This document shows positions 35,023-43,709 of a stretch of DNA of 64,000 nucleotides, piece after piece. Position 1 is the first letter of the stretch. Each line of letters begins with the position of its first letter. A model generated the notes under the pieces. It worked only from the letters and a program-made list of their open reading frames with translations, had not been told where the DNA came from and did not search any database. The position numbers and the translations under genes were made by a program. This stretch comes from RGIG2000 sp045533435 (lineage in GTDB: Bacteria; Bacillota; Clostridia; Oscillospirales; CAG-272). Where the stretch lies: assembly GCA_045533435.1 (NCBI GenBank), contig JAZSHT010000104.1, forward strand, positions 1-64,000, given 5' to 3'.

Positions 35023-35265
35023 ATGAACATAGGAGCAGCTACAAGATTGCGTATTATTGAGCTATGCGAGCAAAAAAACATAACCCTAAACAAGCTATCA
35101 ACCATTTGTGGAATTACTCAATCAACACTTAACAATATCGTATGTGGCAGAAATAAAAGCACAACTATTTCAACCATTAAAAAAATTTGTGATGGCTTAG
35201 AGATTGATGTTCGTGAATTTTTTAATTCCAAGCTATTTGACAACTTAGAGCAAGAAATAAAATAG
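35023..35265 (+). CDS. XRE-family HTH regulator, 80 aa
   Basis: A single Cro/cI-type helix-turn-helix: RLRIIELCEQKNITLNKLSTICGITQSTLNNIVCGRNKSTTISTIKKICDGLEIDVREFF. The recognition helix is QSTLNNIVCG. There is no extra domain. It is coupled to the upstream ribbon-helix-helix gene (same spacing, similar GAGGTAAAA binding site) and followed by a terminator. The pair may be a small regulatory or stabilisation module. Confidence 0.85.
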   Translation: MNIGAATRLRIIELCEQKNITLNKLSTICGITQSTLNNIVCGRNKSTTISTIKKICDGLEIDVREFFNSKLFDNLEQEIK

Positions 35266-35272
35266 AAGTAAG

Positions 35273-35298
35273 GAGCAGAGAAATCTGCTCTTTATTTT
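35273..35298 (+). terminator. Intrinsic terminator
   Basis: GAGCAGA GAAA TCTGCTC then TTTATTTTAT. Confidence 0.8.
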
Positions 35299-35299
35299 A

Positions 35300-35328
35300 T
35301 TGACAGGCTTTTATTTGTGTGATAAAAT
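35300..35328 (+). promoter_or_regulatory. Promoter of the serine hydrolase gene
   Basis: TTGACA, 17 bases, TAAAAT, 33 bases before the start. Confidence 0.85.
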
Positions 35329-35361
35329 GCTTATATAATATTATTTAAGGTAGGTAGAGTT

Positions 35362-36834
35362 ATGTTTAGAAATGTAACGCCAGAAAGCGTTGGTGTTGAC
35401 TCTAAAAATCTTTTTAAGCTTATAAAAAGGCTAAACGCCTTGCATATGCACAGCCTTTTAGTAGCAAGGGGCAACGATATTTTTTGCGAATGCTATTGGA
35501 AGCCATTTGATAAGGACTTTAACCACAGAATGTATTCTGTTACAAAGAGCTTTGTGTCGGTTGCAATCGGTCTATGTGTAGAGGATGGCTTGCTTGAATT
35601 AGATGACCCAATTATAGAATATTTTCCTGAAAAAATCAAAAAAGAGCCAGGGGAGTATCTAAAAAAGCAAACAATTCGCGATATGCTTACCATGACAACG
35701 GTAGGATTTTGTCAAGATTGGTTTAAAGAAAAGCCTTATGACAGAACGGAATTTTATTTAAATGACCAAAACAAAAAGCATCCAAGCGGAACACTTTGGG
35801 AATATGATAGCGCAGGGTCGCAGGTGCTTTCATCATTGGTTGAAAAGGTAACAGGCAAGAGCATTTTTGATTTCTTAAATGAAAGAATTTTCACAAAATT
35901 AGATGCATTTAAAAATGCCACCATATTAAAGACACCTAACGGCGATAGCTGGGGCGATTCGGCTCTTATTTGCACACCGAGGGATTTACTCGCATTTGCT
36001 CGCTTCGTGTTAAATTACGGCGTATATAACGGCGAAAGGCTGATGAATGAGGACTATCTAAGAGAAGCAACCGCAAGACATAAGGATAACTCTCCATCTG
36101 CCCACAGGGATTCCTTGCACCGTGGCTACGGCTATCAATTTTGGCGCGCGCCCAATGATAGCTTTGCATTTGTGGGAATGGGAAATCAGCTTGCTATTTG
36201 TGTGCCAGGCAAGGACTTAATTTTCGTTTGCACCGCAGACAATCAAGGCAGTGAATTTTCAACAGAGCTTATTGTAAACGGCTTTTATGAGTACATTGTT
36301 GATGAAATAAGCGACACTCCCCTGCCTGAAAATGAAAATAATTCAAAAATGCTTAATTCTCTCATAAATTCCCTTGAGCTTTACTGTGAATACGGCTATG
36401 TTGACTCCCCATACCGTGAAATTATAAATGGCGTAACATATAAGTGCGAGGAAAATCAAATGGGAATTAAAAGCTTCCGCTTTGATTTTGCAAACGATAA
36501 AGAGGGAACACTTACATACGAAAATGAAAACGGTACAATGGTATTGCCATTTAAGATAAACTCAAACTATTTTGGTAAGTTCCCTGAGGAAGGCTATTCC
36601 AACGAATATGGCTCTTTACGCACACAGGATGGCTTTAAATATAACTGTGCAACAAGTGGTGCTTGGACACAAACGGACAAAATAACAGTATTTTCACAAA
36701 TTATTGATAAATACTTCGGCAATGTAACATTTTCATTCTATTTTAAGGATGATTTAGCATTTTTAAGATGCGAAAAAACTGCCGAGGACTTCCTTTGGCA
36801 ATACAAAGGCGACGCCGTTGGCGTCAGGGTATAG
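35362..36834 (+). CDS. Beta-lactamase-fold (class C type) serine hydrolase
   Basis: The 490-aa protein has the serine nucleophile motif SVTK (Ser59-Lys62), the second motif YDS near residue 148 in place of YxN, and the IRDMLTMTTVGF and GRxYGYQFW-type regions of penicillin-binding-protein-like esterases. The last ~170 residues are a separate beta-rich domain. There is no signal peptide. Such proteins are more often esterases or peptidases than drug-resistance enzymes. The last codon and stop (AGG GTA TAG) are built from a heptamer array, so the C-terminal residues RV derive from repeat sequence. Confidence 0.82.
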   Translation: MFRNVTPESVGVDSKNLFKLIKRLNALHMHSLLVARGNDIFCECYWKPFDKDFNHRMYSVTKSFVSVAIGLCVEDGLLELDDPIIEYFPEKIKKEPGEYLKKQTIRDMLTMTTVGFCQDWFKEKPYDRTEFYLNDQNKKHPSGTLWEYDSAGSQVLSSLVEKVTGKSIFDFLNERIFTKLDAFKNATILKTPNGDSWGDSALICTPRDLLAFARFVLNYGVYNGERLMNEDYLREATARHKDNSPSAHRDSLHRGYGYQFWRAPNDSFAFVGMGNQLAICVPGKDLIFVCTADNQGSEFSTELIVNGFYEYIVDEISDTPLPENENNSKMLNSLINSLELYCEYGYVDSPYREIINGVTYKCEENQMGIKSFRFDFANDKEGTLTYENENGTMVLPFKINSNYFGKFPEEGYSNEYGSLRTQDGFKYNCATSGAWTQTDKITVFSQIIDKYFGNVTFSFYFKDDLAFLRCEKTAEDFLWQYKGDAVGVRV

Positions 36835-36853
36835 GATATAGGGTATAGGGGTT
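36826..36853 (+). repeat. Heptamer array (AGGGTAT/AGGATAT class) overlapping a stop codon
   Basis: AGGGTAT, AGGATAT, AGGGTAT, AGGGGTT. The serine hydrolase TAG stop lies at the join of units 1 and 2. Confidence 0.85.
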
Positions 36854-36965
36854 CACTTCGCTCACAGGGGTAATTTCCTACTAAGAAGTAATAATCTCGC
36901 TACGAAACGAAGTTGAGTAATTTCGCTATTATTGCATAACACTTAACAAAGTTAAGTTCATAACT
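36854..36965. repeat. Short hairpin-spacer repeat stretch
   Basis: Contains ACTTAAC AAA GTTAAGT flanked by CATAAC and TCATAAC, the same spacer word as the large array at 45794-45986. Confidence 0.4.
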
Positions 36966-36972
36966 TAAAACA

Positions 36973-37002
36973 AAAAATCCTATGCACTCGCATAGGATTT
37001 TT
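36973..37002. terminator. Terminator of nadE (bidirectional)
   Basis: AAAAATCCTATGC ACTC GCATAGGATTTTT. Confidence 0.9.
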
Positions 37003-37006
37003 GTTA

Positions 37007-37738
37007 TTAAAATTTTGGTTCAAAGCAAGGCATAAGCTCCAATTTGAATAGGTTGTTTTTATGCTTTCTATCAATGATTTCCTTTTTATTTAAATCATCA
37101 ATTTCGCCGGTGCGGATATATCTATCTAGCTCTGCATAGGTAAAGCCGAGATTTTCCTCATCGGTTTTTCCGCAAAGGCCGTCAATAGGCACCTTTTCAA
37201 CAAGCTCATAGGGCAAATTAAGAAGATGTCCAATCTCCTTGACCTCTGTTACAGTAAGTCTTGAAAGAGGGCTAAAATCGCCTACGGAATCGCCATAGCG
37301 TGTTGAGTATCCAACCCAATCCTCTGAAAGATTACATGTATTTGCAACTCTGCCGTTACAGCTTTGGGAAACTGCATAAACTGTCGCCATACGGATTCTT
37401 GCAGGGAGATTTTGAAGAGTCATAGGTGTTAATTCAAGGTCAGATGGAATGCTATTTATAACTCCATCAACCGCATCCTTGATATTAACAACATAGTGCT
37501 TAATTCCTAAATGATTTACTAATTTATATGATGCGGAAATGTCCTTTTGCTCACCCTGTGGCATTAAAACGCCTATAACTCTGTCCTTGCCAAGGGCCTC
37601 AACACAAAGTGCCGCCACGATTGAGCTATCCTTTCCGCCTGAAACTCCAAGCACCGCATTACAGCCTTTACCGTTTTTTTCAAAAAAATCTCTTATCCAT
37701 TCTACACATTCATTTTTTATCTTTTCTGCATTAAACAT
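37007..37738 (-). CDS. nadE: NAD+ synthase (ammonia-dependent type)
   Basis: The start at 37738 has GAGGT 8 bases upstream; an ATG 39 bases earlier has no site. The 243-aa protein has the ATP pyrophosphatase P-loop SGGKDS (33-38), NTCNLSEDWVGYSTRYGDSVGDFSPL for the deamido-NAD and adenylate site, and GLCGKTDEENLGFTYAELD at the C-terminal side. It lacks a glutaminase domain, so it uses ammonia. It converts nicotinic acid adenine dinucleotide to NAD+. Together with pncB in this window it supports nicotinate salvage. Confidence 0.94.
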   Translation of the reverse strand: MFNAEKIKNECVEWIRDFFEKNGKGCNAVLGVSGGKDSSIVAALCVEALGKDRVIGVLMPQGEQKDISASYKLVNHLGIKHYVVNIKDAVDGVINSIPSDLELTPMTLQNLPARIRMATVYAVSQSCNGRVANTCNLSEDWVGYSTRYGDSVGDFSPLSRLTVTEVKEIGHLLNLPYELVEKVPIDGLCGKTDEENLGFTYAELDRYIRTGEIDDLNKKEIIDRKHKNNLFKLELMPCFEPKF

Positions 37739-37827
37739 AAATATTACCTCACAATTTTTATATATAAATTTTATCATAACAGAGCTTTTGTGTCAAGAAA
37801 TTTAATGGAATAATTACCTAATAATTA

Positions 37828-37856
37828 TTGACAAAGCTTGCGCGCCGTATTAAAAT
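37828..37856 (+). promoter_or_regulatory. Promoter of the CopZ-like gene
   Basis: TTGACA, 17 bases, TAAAAT; 31 bases before the start. Confidence 0.8.
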
Positions 37857-37887
37857 AAATACATAAAACAATATAGGAGTATATAAT

Positions 37888-38145
37888 ATGATAGAAACAA
37901 CATTAAAAATTGATGGCATGATGTGTCCACATTGCGAAAATCATGTAAACGAAACAATACGAAACGGCTTTAATGTAAAAAGCGTAAGGTCCTCACATAA
38001 GGATGGCACAACAGTAATTACATCAAAGAATAAAATTGAGAAAATCGCTCTTGAAAAAGCAGTTACTGCCCTTGGCTATAAGCTGCTTGATGTTAGCGAA
38101 AGAGAAGTTGAAAAGAAATGTATTTTTTCCTTCTTAAAAAAGTAA
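37888..38145 (+). CDS. Heavy-metal-associated (CopZ-like) protein
   Basis: The 85-aa ferredoxin-like metal-binding domain has MMCPHCENHV (Cys13-x2-Cys16), followed by VTALGYKLLDV. The usual MxCxxC motif is present as MCPHC. A C-terminal extension ends EKKCIFSFLKK. Such proteins pass copper or other soft metals to P-type ATPases. No ATPase or repressor is adjacent, so the partner is elsewhere. Confidence 0.85.
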   Translation: MIETTLKIDGMMCPHCENHVNETIRNGFNVKSVRSSHKDGTTVITSKNKIEKIALEKAVTALGYKLLDVSEREVEKKCIFSFLKK

Positions 38146-38148
38146 AAT

Positions 38149-38183
38149 AGCCGCCAGCCGTTAGCAGCCAGCGGTCAGCCGTT
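38149..38183 (+). repeat. Heptamer array (AGCCGTT class)
   Basis: AGCCGCC, AGCCGTT, AGCAGCC, AGCGGTC, AGCCGTT. It begins 3 bases after the CopZ-like stop codon. Confidence 0.85.
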
Positions 38184-38232
38184 AACAAATCTTATGATAT
38201 TAAAGAATAGGCGCTACAATATCGAATAAAAC

Positions 38233-38265
38233 AAAATTCCCACACAGGTGTGTGGGAATTTTTTT
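38233..38265. terminator. Terminator (bidirectional)
   Basis: TTCCCACACA GG TGTGTGGGAA with flanking A- and T-runs, between the CopZ-like gene and the convergent ydbC-like gene. Confidence 0.88.
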
Positions 38266-38271
38266 ACTTAA

Positions 38272-38493
38272 TTAGATATCGAGACTGTTAAGTAATTCTT
38301 TGAGGTTCTTCATTTCTACCTCTGTAAGAGTAATACCCTTGCCAAGCTTATCGTGGCCCTCTTGCCATACACGGATATCATATACTGGCTCTTTTTCGTT
38401 CCAGCTAACTAAGTTAACTTCCTTAACCCATCCGCTCTTATTTTCTGAAATAAGACCAAAGCTTTTTACAATGTCAAACTTGAATTCTGGCAT
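38272..38493 (-). CDS. YdbC/PC4-like single-stranded DNA-binding protein
   Basis: The start is placed at 38493, where AAGGAGGG precedes the ATG; the frame is open further upstream but without a binding site. The 73-aa protein begins MPEFKFDIVKSFGLISENKSGW. It has EVNLVSWNEKEPVYDIRVWQEGHDKLGKGITLTEVEMKNLKELL, which fits the bacterial PC4/YdbC fold (four strands then a helix). Members bind single-stranded nucleic acid and may act in transcription. It is monocistronic. Confidence 0.88.
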   Translation of the reverse strand: MPEFKFDIVKSFGLISENKSGWVKEVNLVSWNEKEPVYDIRVWQEGHDKLGKGITLTEVEMKNLKELLNSLDI

Positions 38494-38854
38494 AGTAATC
38501 AATCCCTCCTTAAGAATTTTTGACAGTCCCCTGTCAGTTATCCTCATTGTATCACATATTTTTCCAAATTGCAATATATTATTATAATATTTTTTATATT
38601 TTTTATATAATATATATAAATGTAGAAAATCACGCACGCGCGTGAGATTTTCTACATTTATGCTTGATGTGGCAACATCGTTTAATAACATAAAATTAAA
38701 TAGCTTTTTCTCACAAAATGCAAAATAAAGCGCTCTATTTTGCATTTTTTGCTAAAATAGATACGGTTATTTTGCACTTTTTGATATTTATTTTGATTGT
38801 AAAGTATGGTATAATTATTACAACATAGATAATTGAGCTTTAGGGGGGCGTTAT
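38494..38854. other. Intergenic region with a 16-bp perfect hairpin and a TGCAAAATA palindrome
   Basis: No gene is seen. A hairpin at 38616-38661 has a perfect 16-bp stem (ATAAATGTAGAAAATC and complement) around a 14-nt GC-rich loop that can pair further. At 38715-38748 AAAATGCAAAATA and its exact complement form a 13-bp palindrome around AAGCGCTC. At 38768-38782 lies TATTTTGCACTTTTT. The palindrome and the last word recur, inverted, at 63799-63837. Confidence 0.55.
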
Positions 38855-39478
38855 ATGGGAGCAATGTATTATTTAGTTTATTGCTTAATTGCCATAGTTT
38901 TACTTGGTATATTTTTGCCAAATGATATAGGCGGAGAAATACATAATCCATATTTATTGCTTTTCCTTTCAATAGTGGCGGTAACTATTTTAGCAGTTAA
39001 ATTTTTTAAGTATCTGCATTTTTGCTTATCCGTTAAAAAGGAGCTTAAAAGCAAATGCTACGAAATCATTCATTTTAGTATAATGCCTATTCCTTTAAGA
39101 AAAAAGCAAAGCATTATTGCAAAAAAGAATGAAAAAACGGTTAGTGTATCGCTAATTTATGTTACAAGGAAGTATTTAAGATACCATTTTGAAAGCATAA
39201 ATAGGATCGAGCTATATAAATCAACAAGGTTAGCAATTAAGCCAAGTCCAAGGCAAGCAAATATGATTTCCTCTAAGGTTGAAACAAGAAATGTGTCAAC
39301 CAAAATTTTAAAGTGGGAAGAAAGCGCAGAGGAGCAAACAAAATTAGTTGTATTTAATGTCTTTCCTAACCTAATTACAGACACATATAGCCACGAAGGA
39401 CTTTATTTTGGCGATAAAATCGCAAAGGAATGTTATCTTTACGATTTAAAGCATTTAGACAAATTTGCCGGCTTGTAA
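38855..39478 (+). CDS. Uncharacterised membrane protein, 207 aa
   Basis: Two N-terminal hydrophobic helices (about residues 4-22 and 31-55) are followed by a soluble basic domain (KKELKSKCYEIIHFSIMPIPLRKKQ..) rich in beta propensity. I do not recognise the family. A GGGGGCG site precedes the ATG. The next gene, also a membrane protein, follows after 87 bases, so the two may be co-transcribed. Confidence 0.7.
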   Translation: MGAMYYLVYCLIAIVLLGIFLPNDIGGEIHNPYLLLFLSIVAVTILAVKFFKYLHFCLSVKKELKSKCYEIIHFSIMPIPLRKKQSIIAKKNEKTVSVSLIYVTRKYLRYHFESINRIELYKSTRLAIKPSPRQANMISSKVETRNVSTKILKWEESAEEQTKLVVFNVFPNLITDTYSHEGLYFGDKIAKECYLYDLKHLDKFAGL

Positions 39479-39565
39479 ACCACAGGTTAGCAAGATGTAA
39501 CCTTAGGTTGCTTGAAAAAACAAAAAACATATATTACAATATACAAAAAGTACAAGGAGATAAAA

Positions 39566-41212
39566 ATGAAAGAACAAACATCAACATTATTATTAAAAAT
39601 CCTATTTGCCGTGATTTTGGTGGCACTTGTAGGTTACGCTATATTCTATTTTGCATTACCTGCATTTAACTTCCGCTCCCCTGGATTTTACATTTATATT
39701 TCAATTCTTGCTATTGTAGGTGCGTTACCGTTTACGGGATTTAGAATTAACCACCAACGAAACAAAGTTAAAAAAGGTAACAGAAATTATTATCAATCAT
39801 CATATCACGTTGACTTTAACAAGTGGACACTTTTTGCTTTAATTCCTCTTGCGGTTTTGATTTTAGGTCTTATCTTTTCATCCACATTCTTTAATGCAAG
39901 ACGCTATGCAGATGTAATTGAGGTTAAGGAAGCAGATTTTGCTACCGATTTACCCGAAACCACGGAAATTACAAATATCGCACTTATGGATACTGCATCT
40001 GCTAAAATCTTAGGCAACCGTACACTTGGCTCACTTTCCAATGTGGTATCTCAATACACCTTAAACGATTATTATACTCAAATAAACTACAAGGGGTCCC
40101 CTAAAAAGGTTACAACCCTTGAATATGATGGATTTTTCAAATGGGCAATTAACAATCACGAGGGTATTCCCGGTATGGTTATGGTTGACCCTGTAAAAAG
40201 TAGTGCAGAGTATGTGAAATTTGAAAATCCTATATTCTATACAGAAAGCGGATATTTCAAAGAAGACCTTCAGAGAAAATTAAGATTTGAATATCCAACA
40301 AAGATTTTTCAGTCCATCAGCTTTGAAATTGATGATAACGGTCAACCGTTCTATATAGTATCCTGTGCTAAACCAAAGGTATCACTTTTTGGTGCTATGG
40401 ATATAAATGAAGTAATTATTTTTAACCCAACAAACGGCGAAAGCGAAATTTACTCTCTTGAAAATACACCCTCTTGGATTGACATTGTTTATACAGGCGA
40501 TTTAGCATGTAAAAAATACGACTGGCACGGCGAGCTTTCCGGTGGCTTCTTTAATAGCATTATCGGTAATGTAGGCTGTAAGCATTCAACTGATGACTTC
40601 GGTTATATTGTTATCGGCGATGATGTGTGGTATTTTACCGGTGTAACATCTGCCGTTTCAAACGATAAATCAAATATCGGTTTCTTACTCACAAATGCAA
40701 GAACAGGCGAATATAAATTTTATTCCGTAATTGGCGCAGAGGAGCATTCCGCAATGGATGCAGCAGAGGGCGAAGTACAAGAAAAGGGCTATGTAGCATC
40801 CTTCCCATCCCTTGTTAATATTTCAGGTCAAGCAACCTATATTATGGTATTAAAGGATGATGCAGGACTTGTTAAGCTATACGCGTTAGTTAATGTGGAA
40901 AATTACAGTATTGTAGCCACAGGCTCAACTCAAGCAGATGCAATGAGTGCATACAAAAAGCTCTTAAAGCAAAACAATATTGATATCGGTGCAGATACAA
41001 GCGTTGATATTACAGTAGAAAATGTTCGTATTGCATTAGTATCAGGAGTTTCAACAGTTTATATCACATCAACCGATGGCAAGGTATATAAGGGCTATCT
41101 TGAAGCAGATGAATCACTTATTCTAGTCCGCCAAGGAGATAAATTAAATATTTCCTACACCGAAAGCGATAAGAAGGATATTTTCATAATTTCTTCGTGG
41201 AGGTTTAATTAG
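39566..41212 (+). CDS. Uncharacterised membrane-anchored protein, 548 aa
   Basis: The start at 39566 has AAGGAG 6 bases upstream. Three N-terminal hydrophobic segments fall at about residues 8-30, 36-52 and 78-100. A ~430-residue predicted extracytoplasmic domain follows, with a possible internal duplication: the phrases YIVSCAKPKVSLFGA, YIVIGDDVWYFTGV and YIMVLKDDAGLVKLYALVNV look like repeated strands. No catalytic motif is recognised. I recall similar long proteins, often left as hypothetical, in Clostridia. Function unknown. Confidence 0.75.
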   Translation: MKEQTSTLLLKILFAVILVALVGYAIFYFALPAFNFRSPGFYIYISILAIVGALPFTGFRINHQRNKVKKGNRNYYQSSYHVDFNKWTLFALIPLAVLILGLIFSSTFFNARRYADVIEVKEADFATDLPETTEITNIALMDTASAKILGNRTLGSLSNVVSQYTLNDYYTQINYKGSPKKVTTLEYDGFFKWAINNHEGIPGMVMVDPVKSSAEYVKFENPIFYTESGYFKEDLQRKLRFEYPTKIFQSISFEIDDNGQPFYIVSCAKPKVSLFGAMDINEVIIFNPTNGESEIYSLENTPSWIDIVYTGDLACKKYDWHGELSGGFFNSIIGNVGCKHSTDDFGYIVIGDDVWYFTGVTSAVSNDKSNIGFLLTNARTGEYKFYSVIGAEEHSAMDAAEGEVQEKGYVASFPSLVNISGQATYIMVLKDDAGLVKLYALVNVENYSIVATGSTQADAMSAYKKLLKQNNIDIGADTSVDITVENVRIALVSGVSTVYITSTDGKVYKGYLEADESLILVRQGDKLNISYTESDKKDIFIISSWRFN

Positions 41213-41226
41213 TTCGCTTCGCTCAC

Positions 41227-41260
41227 AGCGGTCAGCCGTTAGCCGTTAGCGGTTAGCGAG
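41227..41260 (+). repeat. Heptamer array (AGCCGTT class)
   Basis: AGCGGTC, AGCCGTT, AGCCGTT, AGCGGTT, AGCGAG, 14 bases after the stop of the 548-aa membrane protein gene. Confidence 0.85.
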
Positions 41261-41384
41261 ATTTGTTTAGCGAATGTAGCTTCACTCTGATTTAATACTA
41301 AATTTTTCTATGGCAGAGAAGGGGGAAAACCGCCACCTCCTGCGGTCCCCTCTCTCTGTCTTTTTGCAAAGAAAGGAGCGGATT

Positions 41385-41924
41385 ATGAAAAACAGAATTT
41401 ATGCACCAAAGCAATCAAAGAGCATTTTTATAGTTGGAATCGCTTTTTTCATATTTTCTATGATTTTAAGCATATTTATAGTCGCTCTGACATTTTCAAG
41501 TGAAGATATTGTTGCTTCCATTGTGTTGTCAATTATCATTTTTTCTTTTTCCATCTCTATGTTAATAAGCTGTTTATTTGTTATGAACAGAGAATGTGGC
41601 AAAATGTGGTATGATACGGAAAGCAAGGAAATATGCAGAGAAGGGTACATAAAATTCTTTAAGCATACGGTAAAATTAGAAAACATTAAAGACATTATAA
41701 TAATACCAATATACAGAGCCGGTCTTTATTTTCAGCTTGTGGAAGAAGATAACGAAAATTGTAGCAAAGCATCAAAAAAGCATCCTATCCGCTTGCCATT
41801 AACCGATAAAAGCATTGAATTTATAAAAGTGTTTTGGGATAAGCCAATAACACATAAATTAGATTCCCACGGCAATGTATTAGATATTACCGATTACGAA
41901 AGAAGACTTTACGGCTTGAAATAA
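41385..41924 (+). CDS. Small membrane protein with PH-like C-terminal domain, 179 aa
   Basis: The start at 41385 follows GAAAGGAGCG. Two transmembrane helices (about residues 15-35 and 43-66) precede a soluble beta-rich domain (MWYDTESKEICREGYIKFFKHTVKLENIKDIIIIPIY..). The layout of two helices followed by a strand-rich domain is shared with the 63260-63724 protein and resembles bacterial PH-domain membrane proteins. Function unknown. Confidence 0.65.
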   Translation: MKNRIYAPKQSKSIFIVGIAFFIFSMILSIFIVALTFSSEDIVASIVLSIIIFSFSISMLISCLFVMNRECGKMWYDTESKEICREGYIKFFKHTVKLENIKDIIIIPIYRAGLYFQLVEEDNENCSKASKKHPIRLPLTDKSIEFIKVFWDKPITHKLDSHGNVLDITDYERRLYGLK

Positions 41925-41941
41925 AATCATTTTACTAATTT

Positions 41942-41976
41942 GCTGACCACCGACCACTAAACACTGACCACTAAAA
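41942..41976 (-). repeat. Heptamer array (AGTGGTC class, minus orientation)
   Basis: GCTGACC, ACCGACC, ACTAAAC, ACTGACC, ACTAAAA. It lies between the 179-aa protein and the following terminator. Confidence 0.8.
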
Positions 41977-42010
41977 ATACAGGATGTAACCCACATCCTG
42001 TATTTTTTGT
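41974..42010 (+). terminator. Intrinsic terminator
   Basis: AAAATACAGGATGT AACCC ACATCCTGTATTTT then T-run; upstream of the pncB promoter. Confidence 0.88.
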
Positions 42011-42020
42011 TAAAAAAGTC

Positions 42021-42049
42021 TTGCAATTTAATTACATTTATTTTATTAT
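42021..42049 (+). promoter_or_regulatory. Promoter of pncB
   Basis: TTGCAA, 17 bases, TATTAT, 41 bases before the start. Confidence 0.65.
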
Positions 42050-42090
42050 ATATATAACTATAACTTTTTGAATTCTCGGGGAGAAATATT

Positions 42091-43536
42091 ATGAAAATTG
42101 ACGAAAGAAAATTAACCTTGCTTTGCGACTTTTACGAGCTTACTATGGCAAGAGGATATTTTCACTCTGAAATTAAGGACAAGATTGCATACTTTGATGT
42201 GTTTTTTAGAAAAGTGCCAGACAATGGCGGTTATGCTATTTTCTGCGGTCTTGAACAAATTATTGAATATATTAAGTCTATCAAATTTGAGGATGATGAT
42301 ATTGAATATCTTCGTTCAAAGGGAATTTTTGACGAGGAATTTTTAGCTTACTTAAAGGACTTTAAGTTCAGAGGCGACATTTGGAGCGTTCCTTCAGGCA
42401 CGGTAATTTTCCCAAATGAGCCTATTATGACTGTTCGCGGAACTGCTATGGAAGCACAATTTATTGAAACATTTATTCTTTTAGTTGTAAACCATCAAAG
42501 CTTAGTTGCAACTAAAGCATCAAGAATTGTAAGAGCCGCAAATGGCAGACCTGTATCCGAATTTGGAGCAAGACGCGCCCACGGTCCTGATGCTGCAATT
42601 TATGGCTCACGAGCTGCATATATTGGCGGATGTGCATCTACATCATGCGCTATTTCCGATAAAATGTTTGGCGCAAAGGCAGGTGGCACTATGGCGCACT
42701 CCTGGATTCAAATGTTTGACACAGAGTACGATGCTTTTAAAACCTACTGCACTCTCTATCCCGATAATCCAACGCTTTTAATTGATACCTACGATGTATT
42801 AAACAGCGGTCTTCCAAATGCTATTAAAGCATTCAAGGACTGTCTAAGTGAGGAGCAAAGAGAGCATTGCGCTATCCGCATTGATAGCGGCGATATTACC
42901 TATCTTACAAAAAAGATAAGAAAAATCCTTGATAATAGCGGACTTACAAAATGCAAGATTGTAGTTTCTAACTCCCTTGATGAATACATTATAAGAGATA
43001 TTCTTTTACAAGGCGCGCAGATTGATATGTTTGGCGTTGGCGAAAGACTTATTACTGCAAAGAGCGAGCCTGTTTTCGGTGGTGTATATAAGCTATGCGC
43101 AGTTGAGGATGAAAGAGGAATTACACCAAAAATCAAAATAAGTGAAAATGCCGCAAAGATTACAAATCCCGACTTTAAAAAGGTATATCGCTTCTATTCA
43201 AAGGACACAGGCAAGGCAGAGGCAGACCTTCTTACAATTCATGATGAGGTTATTGATACATCAAAGCCTTATGAGCTTTTTGACCCAGACCACACATGGA
43301 AGCGTAAGGTAATGGATAATTACACATTAAGAGAATTACTTGTTCCTGTATTTGTAAAAGGCGAATGTGTTTACGAAAATCCAACCATTGAAGAAATTCG
43401 CGCATACTGTCAAAGGGAGCTTGATTCCATGTGGGATGAGGTGCTTCGCTTTGAAAATCCACATAATTATTATGTTGACTTGTCTCAAAAATTGTTTGAT
43501 GAGAAGCATAAATTACTTCGTCAAGGACGGAAGTAA
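42091..43536 (+). CDS. pncB: Nicotinate phosphoribosyltransferase
   Basis: The 481-aa protein catalyses nicotinate + PRPP (+ ATP) to nicotinate mononucleotide. It has LTLLCDFYELTMARGYF at the N-terminus, EFGARRAHGPDAA with His164 (the phosphorylated residue), GSRAAYIGGCASTSC, MAHSWIQMF and IRIDSGDI for PRPP and phosphate contacts, and VFGGVYKLCAV. GGGGAG precedes the ATG. With nadE in the same window it gives most of the nicotinate salvage route; nadD is not seen. Confidence 0.95.
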   Translation: MKIDERKLTLLCDFYELTMARGYFHSEIKDKIAYFDVFFRKVPDNGGYAIFCGLEQIIEYIKSIKFEDDDIEYLRSKGIFDEEFLAYLKDFKFRGDIWSVPSGTVIFPNEPIMTVRGTAMEAQFIETFILLVVNHQSLVATKASRIVRAANGRPVSEFGARRAHGPDAAIYGSRAAYIGGCASTSCAISDKMFGAKAGGTMAHSWIQMFDTEYDAFKTYCTLYPDNPTLLIDTYDVLNSGLPNAIKAFKDCLSEEQREHCAIRIDSGDITYLTKKIRKILDNSGLTKCKIVVSNSLDEYIIRDILLQGAQIDMFGVGERLITAKSEPVFGGVYKLCAVEDERGITPKIKISENAAKITNPDFKKVYRFYSKDTGKAEADLLTIHDEVIDTSKPYELFDPDHTWKRKVMDNYTLRELLVPVFVKGECVYENPTIEEIRAYCQRELDSMWDEVLRFENPHNYYVDLSQKLFDEKHKLLRQGRK

Positions 43537-43539
43537 TTT

Positions 43540-43691
43540 AGTGGTCAGTGATCAGTGGTCAGTGATCAGTAGATTTCTTGACAATTGTAACTAAAAAAGA
43601 ATAGTAAGGATAAGCTTTTAAGCAGTACAGCTTTCGTTGTTTTTGGTCGTTTGCTAAACATCTGACCACTGACCACTGACTACTGACCACT
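43540..43691. repeat. Intergenic element bounded by inverted heptamer arrays
   Basis: The left arm is AGTGGTC, AGTGATC, AGTGGTC, AGTGATC (43540-43567). The right arm is CTGACCA, CTGACCA, CTGACTA, CTGACCA (43662-43689), its reverse-complement class. The ~95 bases between are AT-rich and without an open frame. The arms could pair over ~28 bp in RNA or DNA. It fills the pncB-ymdB gap. Confidence 0.8.
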
Positions 43692-43709
43692 GCTTAAAGC
43701 GGATATATT

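Noticed and set aside
35362..36834. True beta-lactamase (antibiotic resistance)
   Set aside because: Only the SxxK motif is canonical; there is no signal peptide and the second motif is YDS, so an esterase or peptidase-like serine hydrolase is more likely.
38494..38745. Longer N-terminus for the YdbC-like protein
   Set aside because: The 73-residue form starting after AAGGAGGG matches the usual family length; the extension covers palindromic regulatory sequence.
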